Origin: Microbulbifer sp. GL-2
GTDB lineage: Bacteria > Pseudomonadota > Gammaproteobacteria > Pseudomonadales > Cellvibrionaceae
Assembly: GCF_007183175.1 (NCBI RefSeq)
Contig: NZ_AP019807.1
Coordinates: forward strand, 3,282,001 to 3,346,000
Reading direction: 5' to 3'
Length of the DNA: 64,000 nt
Below, one piece after another: positions 36,129 through 45,839 of this stretch; the first letter of the stretch is position 1, and each line of letters starts with the position of its first letter. A model generated the notes under the pieces. That model worked only from the letters and a program-made list of their open reading frames with translations, was not told the origin of the DNA and ran no database searches. The position numbers were made by a program, and so were the translations under genes.

Positions 36129-36324
36129 GATTGGTATCCGCGAGTATTTCTTTTAATTCCCGACTCAGGTCGCGCTTTGGCGCTTATTTTATGCTGACAC
36201 TGAGTATTAGATCCTAGCCATAGGATTCTAAATAGCTGGAATAGTTTCGGTCAACGTAACCGTATAAAATATAGACAGCTCTTTTACCGTTGATTGTTAC
36301 AGGATTCTAGCCGAGGTCACTTTG

Positions 36325-37107
36325 TCAGAAGTGGTCTTTCAGGTCGCGAAGGCTTGAAAATACTTCAACTTCGTTCAGGCCTTTGGGGTTTTCACGACCC
36401 AAGTGTCGCGCACCACTCTGCATAACCTCGGTAATATGGCAGCGCAGGAAGGGATTGGTCGCCTGCTCTTCGGCGATATCAGATGGCAGTGTCGGCTTAC
36501 CGGCAGCCCTGAGCGCTTGGCAATCCTGCAGTCTCTGAGTTATTGCAGAGTTGTCCGGCTCAATAGTTCTGGCAAAGTTGAGGTTGCCAACTGTGTATTC
36601 ATGGGCACAGTAAACCCTCGTTGTGGGAGGTAAGGCGCTGAGCCGTTGCAGAGAATGGAACATCTGTTCGGGGCTGCCCTCAAATAAGCGCCCACAGCCA
36701 GCGGCAAATAGGGTGTCGCCGCAGAAGAGATGGATTTGCGTATTACCATCGGTCTCTTGCTCACTGAGGATTAGTGCAAGATGATCCAGGGTGTGCCCGG
36801 GAATGCTCCAGACCCTTATGGGGGTTCCGAGAACCTGAATGCTGTCCCCCTCACCGATGGTATTTGTTACCTCTCTGACTGAGTTGGGCCCAAAAACCGG
36901 GCATTGGTAGCGCTTATGTAACTCTGCTATGCCGCCAGTGTGGTCAAAATGGTGGTGGGTGATCAAGATGCCATCCAGTGAGGCTCCCTGGAGCGCCTGG
37001 ACTACAGGAGCAGCTTCCCCTGGATCGACAATCCAGTGCTCATCACCATTTGTAAGGTGCCAGATATAGTTATCATTGAGTGCGGGGATAGGTGTTATTG
37101 AAAGCAT
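36325..37107 (-). CDS. gloB: Hydroxyacylglutathione hydrolase (glyoxalase II)
   Basis: This metallo-beta-lactamase-fold enzyme hydrolyses S-lactoylglutathione in the methylglyoxal pathway. The metal motif is LITHHHFDHTGG; downstream ligands are in WSIPGHTLDH, LFCGDTLFAAGCGRLFEG and VYCAHEYTVGN. The C-terminal glutathione-binding tail contains ENPKGLNEVEVF. ATG 37107 (MLSITPIPALNDNYIW) after AGGATTAAC gives 260 residues. It is divergent from the methyltransferase gene, the usual gloB-methyltransferase-rnhA-dnaQ arrangement. Confidence 0.94.
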   Translation of the reverse strand: MLSITPIPALNDNYIWHLTNGDEHWIVDPGEAAPVVQALQGASLDGILITHHHFDHTGGIAELHKRYQCPVFGPNSVREVTNTIGEGDSIQVLGTPIRVWSIPGHTLDHLALILSEQETDGNTQIHLFCGDTLFAAGCGRLFEGSPEQMFHSLQRLSALPPTTRVYCAHEYTVGNLNFARTIEPDNSAITQRLQDCQALRAAGKPTLPSDIAEEQATNPFLRCHITEVMQSGARHLGRENPKGLNEVEVFSSLRDLKDHF

Positions 37108-37307
37108 GTTAATCCTGCCTGCCATCTGGGGCTGGAAACGATACCATGTAACCAGAGTGGTAGTGTGCTGAAAGCGCTTTCGGTTGGCCCGATTTAGCAC
37201 ATGGCAAATAACGCCACCTTATCTTGTTAAGATCAGGGGTTTTGCAGTCAAAACCCACACTGGGTGGCTTTAAGCGCTGGTTTTGCTGGTTTCCAATGGG
37301 AGATTGA

Positions 37308-38095
37308 ATGACTGATAAGTTCAAGTCACGGAGTGACTCGGATCCGCCGTCACTGGCAAAGGCCTGTCCGGCGCTATCTCACTGGTTTTCCAGTAGTTTG
37401 GGACAGGAAATCCTGTCCCAGCAGTTGGCGCTTACCCAGCCATTGGTGGATGGCTTTTTTGGCTATCACCTACTGCAGGCAGGGGTTACAGACGCTGTAG
37501 ATTTTGCTGCCTCCAGTCGTATCAATCATCGCTTTCGTCTTGCTACTTGCCCAGAGCAGAAAGGGGCGGCACAGGTGGAACTGGAGAACTTGCCTCTTCC
37601 GTCTGAATCTATTGATGTTGTTCTGCTGCATCACTTGCTGGACTTTTCTGCACATCCACACCAGGTCTTGCGGGAGGCCGCTCGGGTGCTGATACCCGGG
37701 GGTCATATGTTACTAATGGGCTTTAACCCTTTTTCCCTTCTTGGTTTGTCGAGGTTACTGTTCTCCCGCGGTGCCTACCAGAGGGGCAACCAAATGCGCG
37801 CGGCTCGGGTTGCCGATTGGATGAACCTACTGGATTTACAGGCGGACCGGGTTCACCGCGGGTTCTTTCGGTTGCCCCTGCAGCAGCGCGAGCTACTCGC
37901 TAAAACCGCGTGGATGGAGCATCTGGGCTCCCGCTGGCGCTTGCCTTGGGGGGCTTTTACATCATAGTCGCGCGCAAAGAGGTGGCGCGTGTGCGCACCA
38001 TAAAAATTAACTGGCGCACTGAACGAAAACCCGCCTTGGTGGCCACACCCACGAGTCCCCGGGTTGCGGCGCGGAACAAGTATCAGAAACACTGA
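37308..38095 (+). CDS. SAM-dependent methyltransferase next to gloB/rnhA (YafS-like), frameshifted near its end
   Basis: The body reads as a small class I methyltransferase without a clear glycine-rich motif I. LPLPSESIDVVLLHHLLDFS is the motif-II region, then VLREAARVLIPGGHMLLMGF is the classic post-motif. Near the C-terminus the frame runs off at RWRLPWGAFTS. Adding one G in GGGGGG (37948-37953) continues it as GGFYIIVARKEVARVRTI and on to a basic tail ending NKYQKH at 38095. Intact length would be about 262 residues. YafS-like genes sit between gloB and rnhA in many gammaproteobacteria; their substrate is unknown. Confidence 0.78.
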
Positions 38096-38149
38096 TCTTC
38101 AACTTTCTTTTCGTGAATCGGTTACTTCCCTAATTTTTTGGCGTTGATT

Positions 38150-38587
38150 TTGAAACAAATAACTATCTATACCGATGGTGCCTGCCGTGGCAACCCAGGC
38201 CCCGGCGGCTGGGGGGCTCTTCTGGTCTTTGGTGACCTGGAGAAAGAATTGTGTGGTGGCGAGTCTCACACCACTAATAACCGGATGGAGCTGATGGCAG
38301 CGATTCAGGCCCTGGAGGCATTGAAACAGCCATGCCAGGTTGATCTACACACCGATTCCCAATACTTGCGTCAGGGTATTACCGGTTGGATTAACAACTG
38401 GAAGAAAAACGGCTGGAAGACTGCCAGTAAGAAGCCGGTTAAGAATGCTGATCTTTGGCGCCTGCTGGATGAGAGCGTTGCCCGGCACCAAGTAGAGTGG
38501 CATTGGGTTAAGGGGCATGCCGGCCACCCGGGTAATGAGCGAGCGGACCAGTTAGCCAATCGCGGTATAGATGAGCTGGAGTCCTGA
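38150..38587 (+). CDS. rnhA: Ribonuclease HI
   Basis: This enzyme degrades the RNA strand of RNA-DNA hybrids. The four acidic residues are visible: D in YTDGACRGNPGPGGWG, E in NNRMELMAAIQAL, D in LHTDSQYLRQGI and D in GNERADQLANRG; the catalytic histidine is in KGHAGHPGN. Only TTG codons are available in frame at the start: 38138, 38144 and 38150. I prefer 38150 because it gives the usual five residues before YTDG; none has a strong ribosome-binding site. About 145 residues. dnaQ follows 13 bases later on the same strand. Confidence 0.9.
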   Translation: MKQITIYTDGACRGNPGPGGWGALLVFGDLEKELCGGESHTTNNRMELMAAIQALEALKQPCQVDLHTDSQYLRQGITGWINNWKKNGWKTASKKPVKNADLWRLLDESVARHQVEWHWVKGHAGHPGNERADQLANRGIDELES

Positions 38588-38600
38588 GGGAGTGTAGAGA

Positions 38601-39329
38601 ATGCGTCAAGTCGTCCTCGATACGGAAACAACTGGCCTTGATCCGAAGAGTGGCCACCGGATTATCGAAATTGGCTGTGTGGAACTGGTTAATCGTAAGC
38701 TTACCGGGCGCCATTACCACCAATATATCAACCCGCAACGGCAGGTAGATGATGGTGCTATCGAAGTTCATGGCATCACTAACGAATTCCTCACCGACAA
38801 GCCGGTCTTTGCACGGGTTGCTGATGAGTTTATGGATTTCTGCGAAGGGGCCGAGCTGGTTATCCACAATGCCCCCTTCGATGTCGGCTTCATCAATTCT
38901 GAGCTGAAACTGCTGGGTAATCCGCGCTGGAAAAACGTGGCTGCTCATTGCACGGTACTGGATACCCTGGCTTTGGCCCGTGAAAAACATCCAGGCCAGA
39001 AAAATAACCTGGATGCTCTGTGCAAGCGCTATTTTGTCGATAATTCCCAGCGCGACTTGCATGGTGCACTACTGGATGCGGAGATTCTCGCCGACGTCTA
39101 TTTGATGATGACCGGCGGTCAGACTGATCTGGTGCTGGCACAGGGTGGGGATACGCAAAATCAGGAGGAAGGGGAGACGGGGCAGAGTGAAGCGGCCTCG
39201 ACAGCCATTCGCAGGCTCCCTGCAGGTCGTGAGCCCCTGCTAGTCGTCCAGGCAGATACTAAGGAACTGGAGGCCCACCAATCCATGCTGGCCCTGCTGG
39301 AAAAATCCTCAGGGAAGCATTTTTGGTAA
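38601..39329 (+). CDS. dnaQ: DNA polymerase III epsilon subunit (proofreading exonuclease)
   Basis: This is a DEDDh 3'-5' exonuclease. Exo I is QVVLDTETTGLDPKSG, Exo II IHNAPFDVGFINSEL, and Exo III RDLHGALLDAEILADVYL with the H-x4-D. The C-terminal clamp/polymerase-binding tail follows a low-complexity acidic linker (GDTQNQEEGETGQSEA). Length 242 residues. Here it is cotranscribed with rnhA, whereas E. coli has the two divergent. Confidence 0.95.
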   Translation: MRQVVLDTETTGLDPKSGHRIIEIGCVELVNRKLTGRHYHQYINPQRQVDDGAIEVHGITNEFLTDKPVFARVADEFMDFCEGAELVIHNAPFDVGFINSELKLLGNPRWKNVAAHCTVLDTLALAREKHPGQKNNLDALCKRYFVDNSQRDLHGALLDAEILADVYLMMTGGQTDLVLAQGGDTQNQEEGETGQSEAASTAIRRLPAGREPLLVVQADTKELEAHQSMLALLEKSSGKHFW

Positions 39330-39330
39330 G

Positions 39331-39357
39331 AAAAAAGCCGGCAATGCCGGCTTTTTT
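39331..39357. terminator. Bidirectional terminator between dnaQ and nhaB
   Basis: AAAAAAGCCGGC, loop AAT, GCCGGCTTTTTT immediately after the dnaQ stop. nhaB ends 82 bases further on the other strand. Confidence 0.9.
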
Positions 39358-39438
39358 CTTAGGTGTTGATCAGCTTTTAGGTCACTCTTTGCGGGCCCTT
39401 ACAGTGGGAGCCTACCCTACAAGCCCCTTCCAGTTATC

Positions 39439-40977
39439 TTATATCGCGTAGACGACACAAATCAAAGCAACAATACTGAGTACGATGGTGTATGGAATAG
39501 CCATCACCACCATGCGCCCGTAGGATAAGCGAATCAGCGGAGCCAGCGCAGACGTCAACAGAAACAAGAAGGCTGCTTGGCCATTGGGAGTGGCGACACT
39601 CGGCAGATTGGTACCTGTATTAATCGCTATCGCCAGCTTATCAAAGTGCTCCCGGGTAATATCGCCAGCAGTCAGTGCAGCTTTTACCTCGTTGATATAC
39701 ACAGTAGCCACGAACACATTGTCACTGATCATGGACAGAATACCATTGGCCAGAAACAGTAACCCAGGCTGGTGCTCCAGTTTTTGTGATAGTACAAAGT
39801 GGGTTACAGGCTCAAAAAGGTGCTGTTGGTGAATTACCGCGACAATGGCAAAAAATACTACCAGCAGGGCGGTGAAAGGCAGGGCCTCTTCAAAGGCATG
39901 GCCAATGCGAGCTTCCTGAACAATACCGTTAAAGGAGGTCAGGAGCACAATGATCATCAGGCCAATAATGCCGACCTCGGCTACATGGAAGGCCAGGGCG
40001 AATACGAGTAAAAGGGCAACGATACCCTGCACCCAGAGCTCTGCTACCTGTGCAGAGGTGCGCTTTTTCTCTTCTTCTCTGGAGTAATTTAACAGCACTT
40101 CACGCACTGCGTGAGGCAGCTGGGCTCCGTAACCCAAAATTTTGGTTTTCTCCAGGATTACGCAGGTAATAAGCCCTGCAAACAGAGTGGGGATGGTGAC
40201 AGGAGCCATTTGCAGGAAAAATTGAAGAAACTCCCAGCCAGCTTTCTCGGCAATCAACAGGTTTTGAGGTTCACCAACCAGTGTGCATACGCCCCCCAGA
40301 GCCGTTCCCACGGCCCCGTGCATAATCAGGCTGCGAAGATAAGCGCGGAACTGATCGAGGTCCTCACGGTGATATTCCACCACATGTTCATCATTGGAGT
40401 GGTCGTGATCATGGTGGTGATGAGGCTGTTGGGAGGCAACCCGGTGATAGACCGAGTAAAAACCCACTGCAACCGCAATCAAAACGGCGGTTACTGTTAG
40501 TGCATCAAGGAATGCCGAGAGCACGGCAGCGACTGCACAAAAAAGCAGTGACAGCATGCTTTTTGAATTCACGTTAATCAGGATCTTGGTAAATACAAAG
40601 AGCAGCAGGCTCTTCATAAAATAGATCCCGGCTACCATAAACATCAGCAGCAGGATAACTTCAATATTTTCGACTACTTCATGATAGACAGCATCAGTGC
40701 TGGTCATTCCCATCAGTACTGCTTCGATCGCGAGTAGTCCTCCCGGCTGAAGCGGGTAGCACTTCAGTGCCATTGCCAGGGTGAAAATGAATTCTCCAAT
40801 GAGTACCCAGCCGGTTATAAACGGTCCACTAACGTAAAGTATTAGTGGATTTAAAAGAAGAAAGGCAGCTATTGTCAGCTTGTACCAGTCTGGGGCCTCG
40901 CCGAGAAAATTATCGGCAAAAGCCCGGCCAAAACCGCTACCCGAAGCCGTAAGTGCATTGTTGTAAGTGTTCATCAT
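39439..40977 (-). CDS. nhaB: Na+/H+ antiporter NhaB
   Basis: This is an inner-membrane sodium/proton antiporter with about ten to twelve hydrophobic segments over 512 residues. It begins with the NhaB-specific FADNFLGEAPDWYKLTIAAF. GGVCTLVGEPQNLLIAEKAG and NLPSVATPNGQAAFLF (the T-P-N-G-Q motif) are conserved, as is FLANGILSMISDNVFVAT. A cytoplasmic or periplasmic loop near residue 185 is unusually His/Asp-rich (QQPHHHHDHDHSNDEH), which could sense or bind metal. It is a single gene. Confidence 0.93.
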   Translation of the reverse strand: MMNTYNNALTASGSGFGRAFADNFLGEAPDWYKLTIAAFLLLNPLILYVSGPFITGWVLIGEFIFTLAMALKCYPLQPGGLLAIEAVLMGMTSTDAVYHEVVENIEVILLLMFMVAGIYFMKSLLLFVFTKILINVNSKSMLSLLFCAVAAVLSAFLDALTVTAVLIAVAVGFYSVYHRVASQQPHHHHDHDHSNDEHVVEYHREDLDQFRAYLRSLIMHGAVGTALGGVCTLVGEPQNLLIAEKAGWEFLQFFLQMAPVTIPTLFAGLITCVILEKTKILGYGAQLPHAVREVLLNYSREEEKKRTSAQVAELWVQGIVALLLVFALAFHVAEVGIIGLMIIVLLTSFNGIVQEARIGHAFEEALPFTALLVVFFAIVAVIHQQHLFEPVTHFVLSQKLEHQPGLLFLANGILSMISDNVFVATVYINEVKAALTAGDITREHFDKLAIAINTGTNLPSVATPNGQAAFLFLLTSALAPLIRLSYGRMVVMAIPYTIVLSIVALICVVYAI

Positions 40978-41353
40978 TTACTTCCCTGGTTAACCCAGTA
41001 TTCGGGTCAAATTGGAGTGTCGGGTTTTCCCTGCCCTGTACGGCATTATCGGGGGAGCCCCAGCCGCGTTCTTTCCTTCCTTTGCGTTCAGCCCTTAGGG
41101 TTGATTGTTTTTTGTGCGCAAGCGCAAAAAAAGTGCACACCGGTACACTTGAAAGTAGCAAACGCTACTGGGTTTTCTGGAAAATTCAAGTAATTTAGGG
41201 GTTCAGCGGGAGTAGAGCGGGATTTGTCGAATATTCGGTGGAATTTATTTGCGGAAAGGTGGACTCTTTCCTCTATTGGTATAAATTGCCCTTTACCTAA
41301 CCAGAGCTTATTGCTTTGGTTGTTTTTTGTTCGGTTACAGGAAGAGTGCAGCG
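40978..41353. other. 376-base intergenic region between nhaB and the fimL-like gene
   Basis: The genes diverge, so promoters of both should be here. The AT/GC-mixed palindrome TTTTTTGTGCGCAAGCGCAAAAAAA occupies 41109-41133 and GTGCACACCGGTACAC follows at 41133-41148; they could be a regulator site or a transcriptional boundary. No confident -35/-10 and no gene is seen. Confidence 0.4.
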
Positions 41354-43060
41354 GTGCAGGCAAAGAGTGAATTGCGCAAGATCAACATCACTTCTGTCAA
41401 TGTGGTCAAGGATGAGCTGGTAGTAGCAATAGATAGTGCTACCTCTCACTTGGACAAATTTACAGCAGATACCACCCAGAAGCAGTCGCTGGAGCAATGC
41501 TTGGCTGCTCTCAGGCAAGTTAGCGGCGTTCTGCAAATGGTGCAGCTTCATGCTGGTGAACTGCTTGCCCAGGAAAAAATTACAGCTTTAACCGAAGTGC
41601 TGGAAGGGCGTCAGCAGGCCACAGAGGAACTATTGGAGGCCCTGGGTACCGGCTTTTATGTGCTGGGCCGTTATCTCGATTTTGTGCAGAGTCGGGCAAT
41701 AGCCAGACCAGAGCTACTCATCCCTTTTATCAACAACCTCAGAGCCGCTCGCTCTCAGCCACCGGTGCCCGAAAGCCACTTCTTTCGCTGTAACCTGGAT
41801 GCTTCGATTCCCGGCATGGGGGCATCGGCAGTAATGTCAGAGGACCTGCGCAGCTTTGTCCGCAGATTCCGTCATATGTACCAAGTTGGCCTATTGGCGT
41901 TATTGCGTGGTAAACCCCGGGGCCCGGCTTTTACCATGATGGCTCGAGCCTTGGAGCGAATTGCCAGTATCACTTCGGGGCGCCCGAACGGACGCTTATG
42001 GGTCGTGGCTGGTGCAGCCCTAACTGGTATGGCCGCGTGTGAGATGCGTATCAGTCGCTCCCGGGTCATGGTGTTTAGCATGTTCGACCGCTGGTTGCGC
42101 GCCCTGCAAAAAGAATGTGATACAGCCCTGGATCAGCCTGCACCCCCAATTCTGTTAAAAGAGTGTATTTATTGGCTCGCCCTCTCTGGGCCCGCTGAAG
42201 CCGGAACCAAACTCCTCGATGTCTTTTCAGCGGAGTCCCTCGAATATACCGAAGAGGAACTGGAGCGGGAGCGGGCGAGCCTTGGCGGTCCCGGTGCTAC
42301 TGCTATTTCCGCTGTTGCCAGTGCACTGGATGAGGAGTTAACCGGTGTGCGGAGGATGTTGGATGATATCGAGCTGATCGGTATTTCCGATGTTGATGAT
42401 AATGATGGCCTGGCCAGCGCCCTGGGACGGGTTGCCGGTACTTTGCAAATGTTGAACTTCAAACGCGTGGGCGAGAGCCTTCGCAATGCTGTGGCTGAGT
42501 ATCAGAGTGCGGCGGGCGCCGGTGGCTCTGTTGCCGATTCAGCACTACAGAAGCTTACCGGCCAGGTGCTGATGGTTGACAGCACTGTGCGTGCATTAAA
42601 GCAGAGTACGACGATTGATCTCGATGAATATGGTCATGCAGATATCGCCTTTGAGCACAGCCAACTGGCCGAAGCTGAAGTTGCGGTACTCAAGGAGGCG
42701 GAAGCAGGCCTGGCGCTGATTAAACGGGCCCTTGCCGCTTACGCCGATTCAGGTTTTGACCACGGCCACATCCGGAATGTCTCCACTACCCTCAACTCTG
42801 TGCGTGGAGGATTGATCGTACTGAACCTGCGACGTGCAGCTTCGGTAGTTGAGGGGTTGCTCAACTTTGTTGAAACAGTGGTTGATCGTCACGATGCAGC
42901 TCCCGATGTCGAGCAGTCACTGGATATCTTTGCTGATGCCATTATCAGTCTTGAGTATTACCTCGGAGAGGTAAAACTGCATCGCCAGGCGGATGTGCAG
43001 TCCCTGAACCTTGCTGTGGAGAGTTTGGCCGCACTTGGCTACCCCGTTGAAACGGCTTAG
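41354..43060 (+). CDS. FimL-like type IV pilus regulator (ChpA N-terminal-like)
   Basis: This is a long helical protein (about 568 residues) resembling FimL and the N-terminal Hpt-like part of ChpA/PilL. QCLAALRQVSGVLQMVQLHAGELLAQE near the start is the FimL/ChpA pattern, and two repeat-like Hpt regions follow (LASALGRVAGTLQMLNFKRV, TLNSVRGGLIVLNLRRAASV). The phosphorylatable histidines of Hpt modules are absent, as in FimL. In Pseudomonas FimL raises cAMP through the Chp/Vfr path and twitching motility. GTG 41354 is preferred because AGGAAGAG lies seven bases upstream; TTG 41327 has no such site. nudC starts 17 bases later and is probably cotranscribed. Confidence 0.72.
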   Translation: MQAKSELRKINITSVNVVKDELVVAIDSATSHLDKFTADTTQKQSLEQCLAALRQVSGVLQMVQLHAGELLAQEKITALTEVLEGRQQATEELLEALGTGFYVLGRYLDFVQSRAIARPELLIPFINNLRAARSQPPVPESHFFRCNLDASIPGMGASAVMSEDLRSFVRRFRHMYQVGLLALLRGKPRGPAFTMMARALERIASITSGRPNGRLWVVAGAALTGMAACEMRISRSRVMVFSMFDRWLRALQKECDTALDQPAPPILLKECIYWLALSGPAEAGTKLLDVFSAESLEYTEEELERERASLGGPGATAISAVASALDEELTGVRRMLDDIELIGISDVDDNDGLASALGRVAGTLQMLNFKRVGESLRNAVAEYQSAAGAGGSVADSALQKLTGQVLMVDSTVRALKQSTTIDLDEYGHADIAFEHSQLAEAEVAVLKEAEAGLALIKRALAAYADSGFDHGHIRNVSTTLNSVRGGLIVLNLRRAASVVEGLLNFVETVVDRHDAAPDVEQSLDIFADAIISLEYYLGEVKLHRQADVQSLNLAVESLAALGYPVETA

Positions 43061-43077
43061 GCTGAAAGGAGGTTCTT

Positions 43078-43893
43078 TTGGTAGATCGCTTTGAGCCCGC
43101 TGCAAATGTATGGGCGGCCCCCGAATTTTCCCAACAAATTATTGTGGCGGAGGGGTTAGTACTCTGCAGTGGAGATCAGTTTATTCACGAGGTGGATCTG
43201 CTACTGGCTGAGGCTGTGGTTTCCAGTCACTACCTTGGAGAGTTGGGTGGGCGTAGCTGTGGTGTTCGCGTGTTGTCCCGTCAATTGGATGTCCGTGGAC
43301 ATGATTGGCGCAACCTGCGTAGTTTACTGACTTCTACAGAGGAGCACCTGTTCGCTCTTGCTGGTCGGGCGCTGCAAGTAGCATACTGGGATCGTGACCA
43401 CCGTTTCTGTGGCCGTTGTGGTACGGCTACGCATTACCACTCTATTGACCGTGCCAGAAGCTGCTCGAATTGCCAATTGACAGTTTACCCGCGAATCTCT
43501 CCCTGCGTAATTATGCTTGTAACCCGAGGGGAGGAATGCCTCCTCGCTCGCCACGCCAACCGCAGGAATATAACTTACACCGCGCTGGCGGGATTTATTG
43601 AGCCGGGCGAGAGTGCCGAGTTGGCGCTCAAGCGCGAAGTTCGCGAGGAAGTTGGACTGGAAGTGGGCAGGATGCAATATATTGGCAGCCAGCCCTGGCC
43701 ATTCCCCGGCCAGCTGATGTTGGGATACCTGGCTGAATGGCAGGGTGGTGAGCTGTGTCCCGATCCCAATGAAATTGAGGAAGCAAAGTGGTTTCACTAT
43801 CGTTCGTTACCGGAAATTCCTCCAGTGCAAACCCTATCTGGACAGTTGATCTACACGTTTTCTGAGCAAGTAGCGACTGGGGTGTGGCCATAA
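43078..43893 (+). CDS. nudC: NAD+ diphosphatase / NAD-RNA decapping hydrolase NudC
   Basis: This Nudix hydrolase cuts NADH and removes NAD caps from RNA. The zinc ribbon is FCGRCGTATHYHSIDRARSC followed by SNC, giving four cysteines. The Nudix box is GFIEPGESAELALKREVREE; the NudC-specific SQPWPFPGQLMLGY motif follows directly. 271 residues. The start is TTG 43078, preceded by AAAGGAGG, an excellent site. It follows the fimL-like gene by 17 bases. Confidence 0.94.
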   Translation: MVDRFEPAANVWAAPEFSQQIIVAEGLVLCSGDQFIHEVDLLLAEAVVSSHYLGELGGRSCGVRVLSRQLDVRGHDWRNLRSLLTSTEEHLFALAGRALQVAYWDRDHRFCGRCGTATHYHSIDRARSCSNCQLTVYPRISPCVIMLVTRGEECLLARHANRRNITYTALAGFIEPGESAELALKREVREEVGLEVGRMQYIGSQPWPFPGQLMLGYLAEWQGGELCPDPNEIEEAKWFHYRSLPEIPPVQTLSGQLIYTFSEQVATGVWP

Positions 43894-43938
43894 GTTTTTT
43901 TTCGTGGTCCGGGTGCGAAGTATGGAGATGAAAAAATA

Positions 43939-44589
43939 ATGTATATCGCAATTACCTTTCTGATCGCCATAATGGCGTTATTGCTGGTTTTCTGGGGCGC
44001 TCGGGTATTGCTGGGTGGAAGTTGGCTAATGGGGTTCCTACGCGGTTCGCTGGGCTTGATCTTTTTCGGTTTGGCCTTATGGATAGTTCTGGTGGCGGCC
44101 GATGTATTTAGCTACCGCAATTTGGCTGAGGAGCACAGTGTTGGCATCGTCTCTTTTCAAAAAATAGCTGAGCAGCAGTTTGAAGTTAAATTCTCCGATG
44201 CCGATGGTATTTCCCAGAAATTTGAACTGCGTGGTGACCAGTGGCAGCTCGATGCCCGGCTGTTGAAATGGCAAGGGTACTTGGCGCGCTGGGGCGTCCA
44301 ACCGGCATACCGGTTAGACCGGCTCAGTGGACGCTACCTCACCCTGCAGGATGAGCGGGTCAGGGAGCGTTCTGTTCACCAGATTGACGCTACTAACTAT
44401 GGAGTGGATATTTGGCGATTTGTGCGAGGTCTGGATAAAAACCTGCCTTTTGTCGACGCTGTTTATGGCAGTGCAACGTTTTTGCCAATGGAGGATGGAG
44501 CTGTGTACGATGTGCGTATCAGTCACAGCGGGTTGTTGGCGAGACCATTGAACCAGCAGGCGACCTCCGCATTGGATGGTTGGAAATAA
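43939..44589 (+). CDS. Conserved two-TM membrane protein of unknown function
   Basis: Two N-terminal membrane helices (ITFLIAIMALLLVFWGARVL and FLRGSLGLIFFGLALWIVLV) are followed by a soluble domain of about 150 residues. This has FEVKFSDADGISQKFELRGD, QWQLDARLLKWQGYLARWG and RLDRLSGRYLTLQDERVRER. I do not recognise the family. The start at ATG 43939 follows GGAGATGAAAAATA. It lies between nudC and sohB on the same strand, with 45-base gaps on both sides, so it may be part of one transcript, but no function follows from that. Confidence 0.65.
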   Translation: MYIAITFLIAIMALLLVFWGARVLLGGSWLMGFLRGSLGLIFFGLALWIVLVAADVFSYRNLAEEHSVGIVSFQKIAEQQFEVKFSDADGISQKFELRGDQWQLDARLLKWQGYLARWGVQPAYRLDRLSGRYLTLQDERVRERSVHQIDATNYGVDIWRFVRGLDKNLPFVDAVYGSATFLPMEDGAVYDVRISHSGLLARPLNQQATSALDGWK

Positions 44590-44634
44590 GCTAATAAATA
44601 TTTTTAAAATTGCAGGTAGCAATTTGGAGTGTAA

Positions 44635-45789
44635 GTGGAATTTTTAATTGAATACGGCCTGTTCCTGGCGAAAATTGTAACTGTAATTGTGGCCCTGATG
44701 GTCCTGATAGGCTTTATTTTTGCCAATCGTGAACAGTTGAAAGAGCGTGTGCAAGGGCATATCAGTGTAACGCGTTTGAATGACCGCTATGAGCAGTTTA
44801 AGGATACTTTGCTGGAAGCGGTAATGGAGAAACATGAATTCGCCCAGCTTAGGAAAAAAATTGCCAAGGATAAAAAAGCGGAAGAAAAGGCCTTAGTGAA
44901 AAAGCATAAGGCTGAGGCAAAACAGAAAGCTGTAAAAGATTCAGATGGCCAAAAGGCAGCTGCAGGTGATGCAGAGCCCCAGGCAGAAGAAAGTGCAGAT
45001 AAAAACCCTGTAAAGCACTCTGGTGAGCGCAAGCGTATTTTTGTGATGCATTTTAATGGTGACATTAAAGCCAGTGCCCTCTCTCACTTGCGAGAAGAGA
45101 TTACGGCTATTTTACAGGTTGCTAAAGCTGGTGATGAGGTACTGCTCTGTCTTGAGAGCCCTGGTGGCATGGTGGCCAACTATGGTCTCGCGGCCAGCCA
45201 ATTGGCACGTGTGCGCAGTGCAGGTATACAGCTTACCATCGCGGTAGATAAAGTGGCGGCCAGTGGTGGCTACATGATGGCGTGTGTGGCCGATCGGATA
45301 CTCGCCGCGCCCTTTGCGATGTTGGGTTCAATCGGTGTGCTTGCACAATTACCCAATTTCAACCGCCTGCTCAAGCGCCACGATGTCGACTATGAGCTGT
45401 TTACGGCCGGAGAGTACAAGCGCACGGTAACCATGTTCGGGGAAAATACCGCAGAGGGGCGTGAGAAGTTCCAGAGTGATTTGGAAGAGATACATGTGCT
45501 TTTCCAACACTTCGTCGGTGAATACCGCCCCGGTCTGGATATTGCCAAGGTGGCGACAGGAGAGGTCTGGTTTGGCCAGAAAGCTCTGTCACTGGGGCTT
45601 GTTGATGAACTTAAGACCTCTGATGAATACCTGACCCACTGGGCGGAAAGTGCTGACCTTTACCAGGTGGAGTACAAGGAAAAGAAAAATATTGCCAAAA
45701 AAATGGGTCTGGCTGCCGAGGCGGGAGTAGAGTCTGCGATGACACGTTTATTTTCAAAACTGGCTGCGTGGCGACATCACGCACAATAG
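44635..45789 (+). CDS. sohB: Inner-membrane peptidase SohB (S49 family)
   Basis: This is an SppA-like serine peptidase facing the periplasm or membrane. An N-terminal membrane anchor (FLAKIVTVIVALMVLIGFIF) precedes a Lys/Glu/Ala-rich linker and the S49 domain. ESPGGMVANYGLAASQL is the S49 core, the nucleophile is the serine of DKVAASGGYMMACVADR, and the general-base lysine is in FTAGEYKRTVTMFGEN. Length 384 residues. GTG 44635 has GGAG upstream. The linker is longer and more charged than in E. coli SohB. Confidence 0.92.
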   Translation: MEFLIEYGLFLAKIVTVIVALMVLIGFIFANREQLKERVQGHISVTRLNDRYEQFKDTLLEAVMEKHEFAQLRKKIAKDKKAEEKALVKKHKAEAKQKAVKDSDGQKAAAGDAEPQAEESADKNPVKHSGERKRIFVMHFNGDIKASALSHLREEITAILQVAKAGDEVLLCLESPGGMVANYGLAASQLARVRSAGIQLTIAVDKVAASGGYMMACVADRILAAPFAMLGSIGVLAQLPNFNRLLKRHDVDYELFTAGEYKRTVTMFGENTAEGREKFQSDLEEIHVLFQHFVGEYRPGLDIAKVATGEVWFGQKALSLGLVDELKTSDEYLTHWAESADLYQVEYKEKKNIAKKMGLAAEAGVESAMTRLFSKLAAWRHHAQ

Positions 45790-45839
45790 TTTGGTGATTT
45801 TGGCTGAACCGGAAACGCCTGGAGATAGGAAATTTTCAA

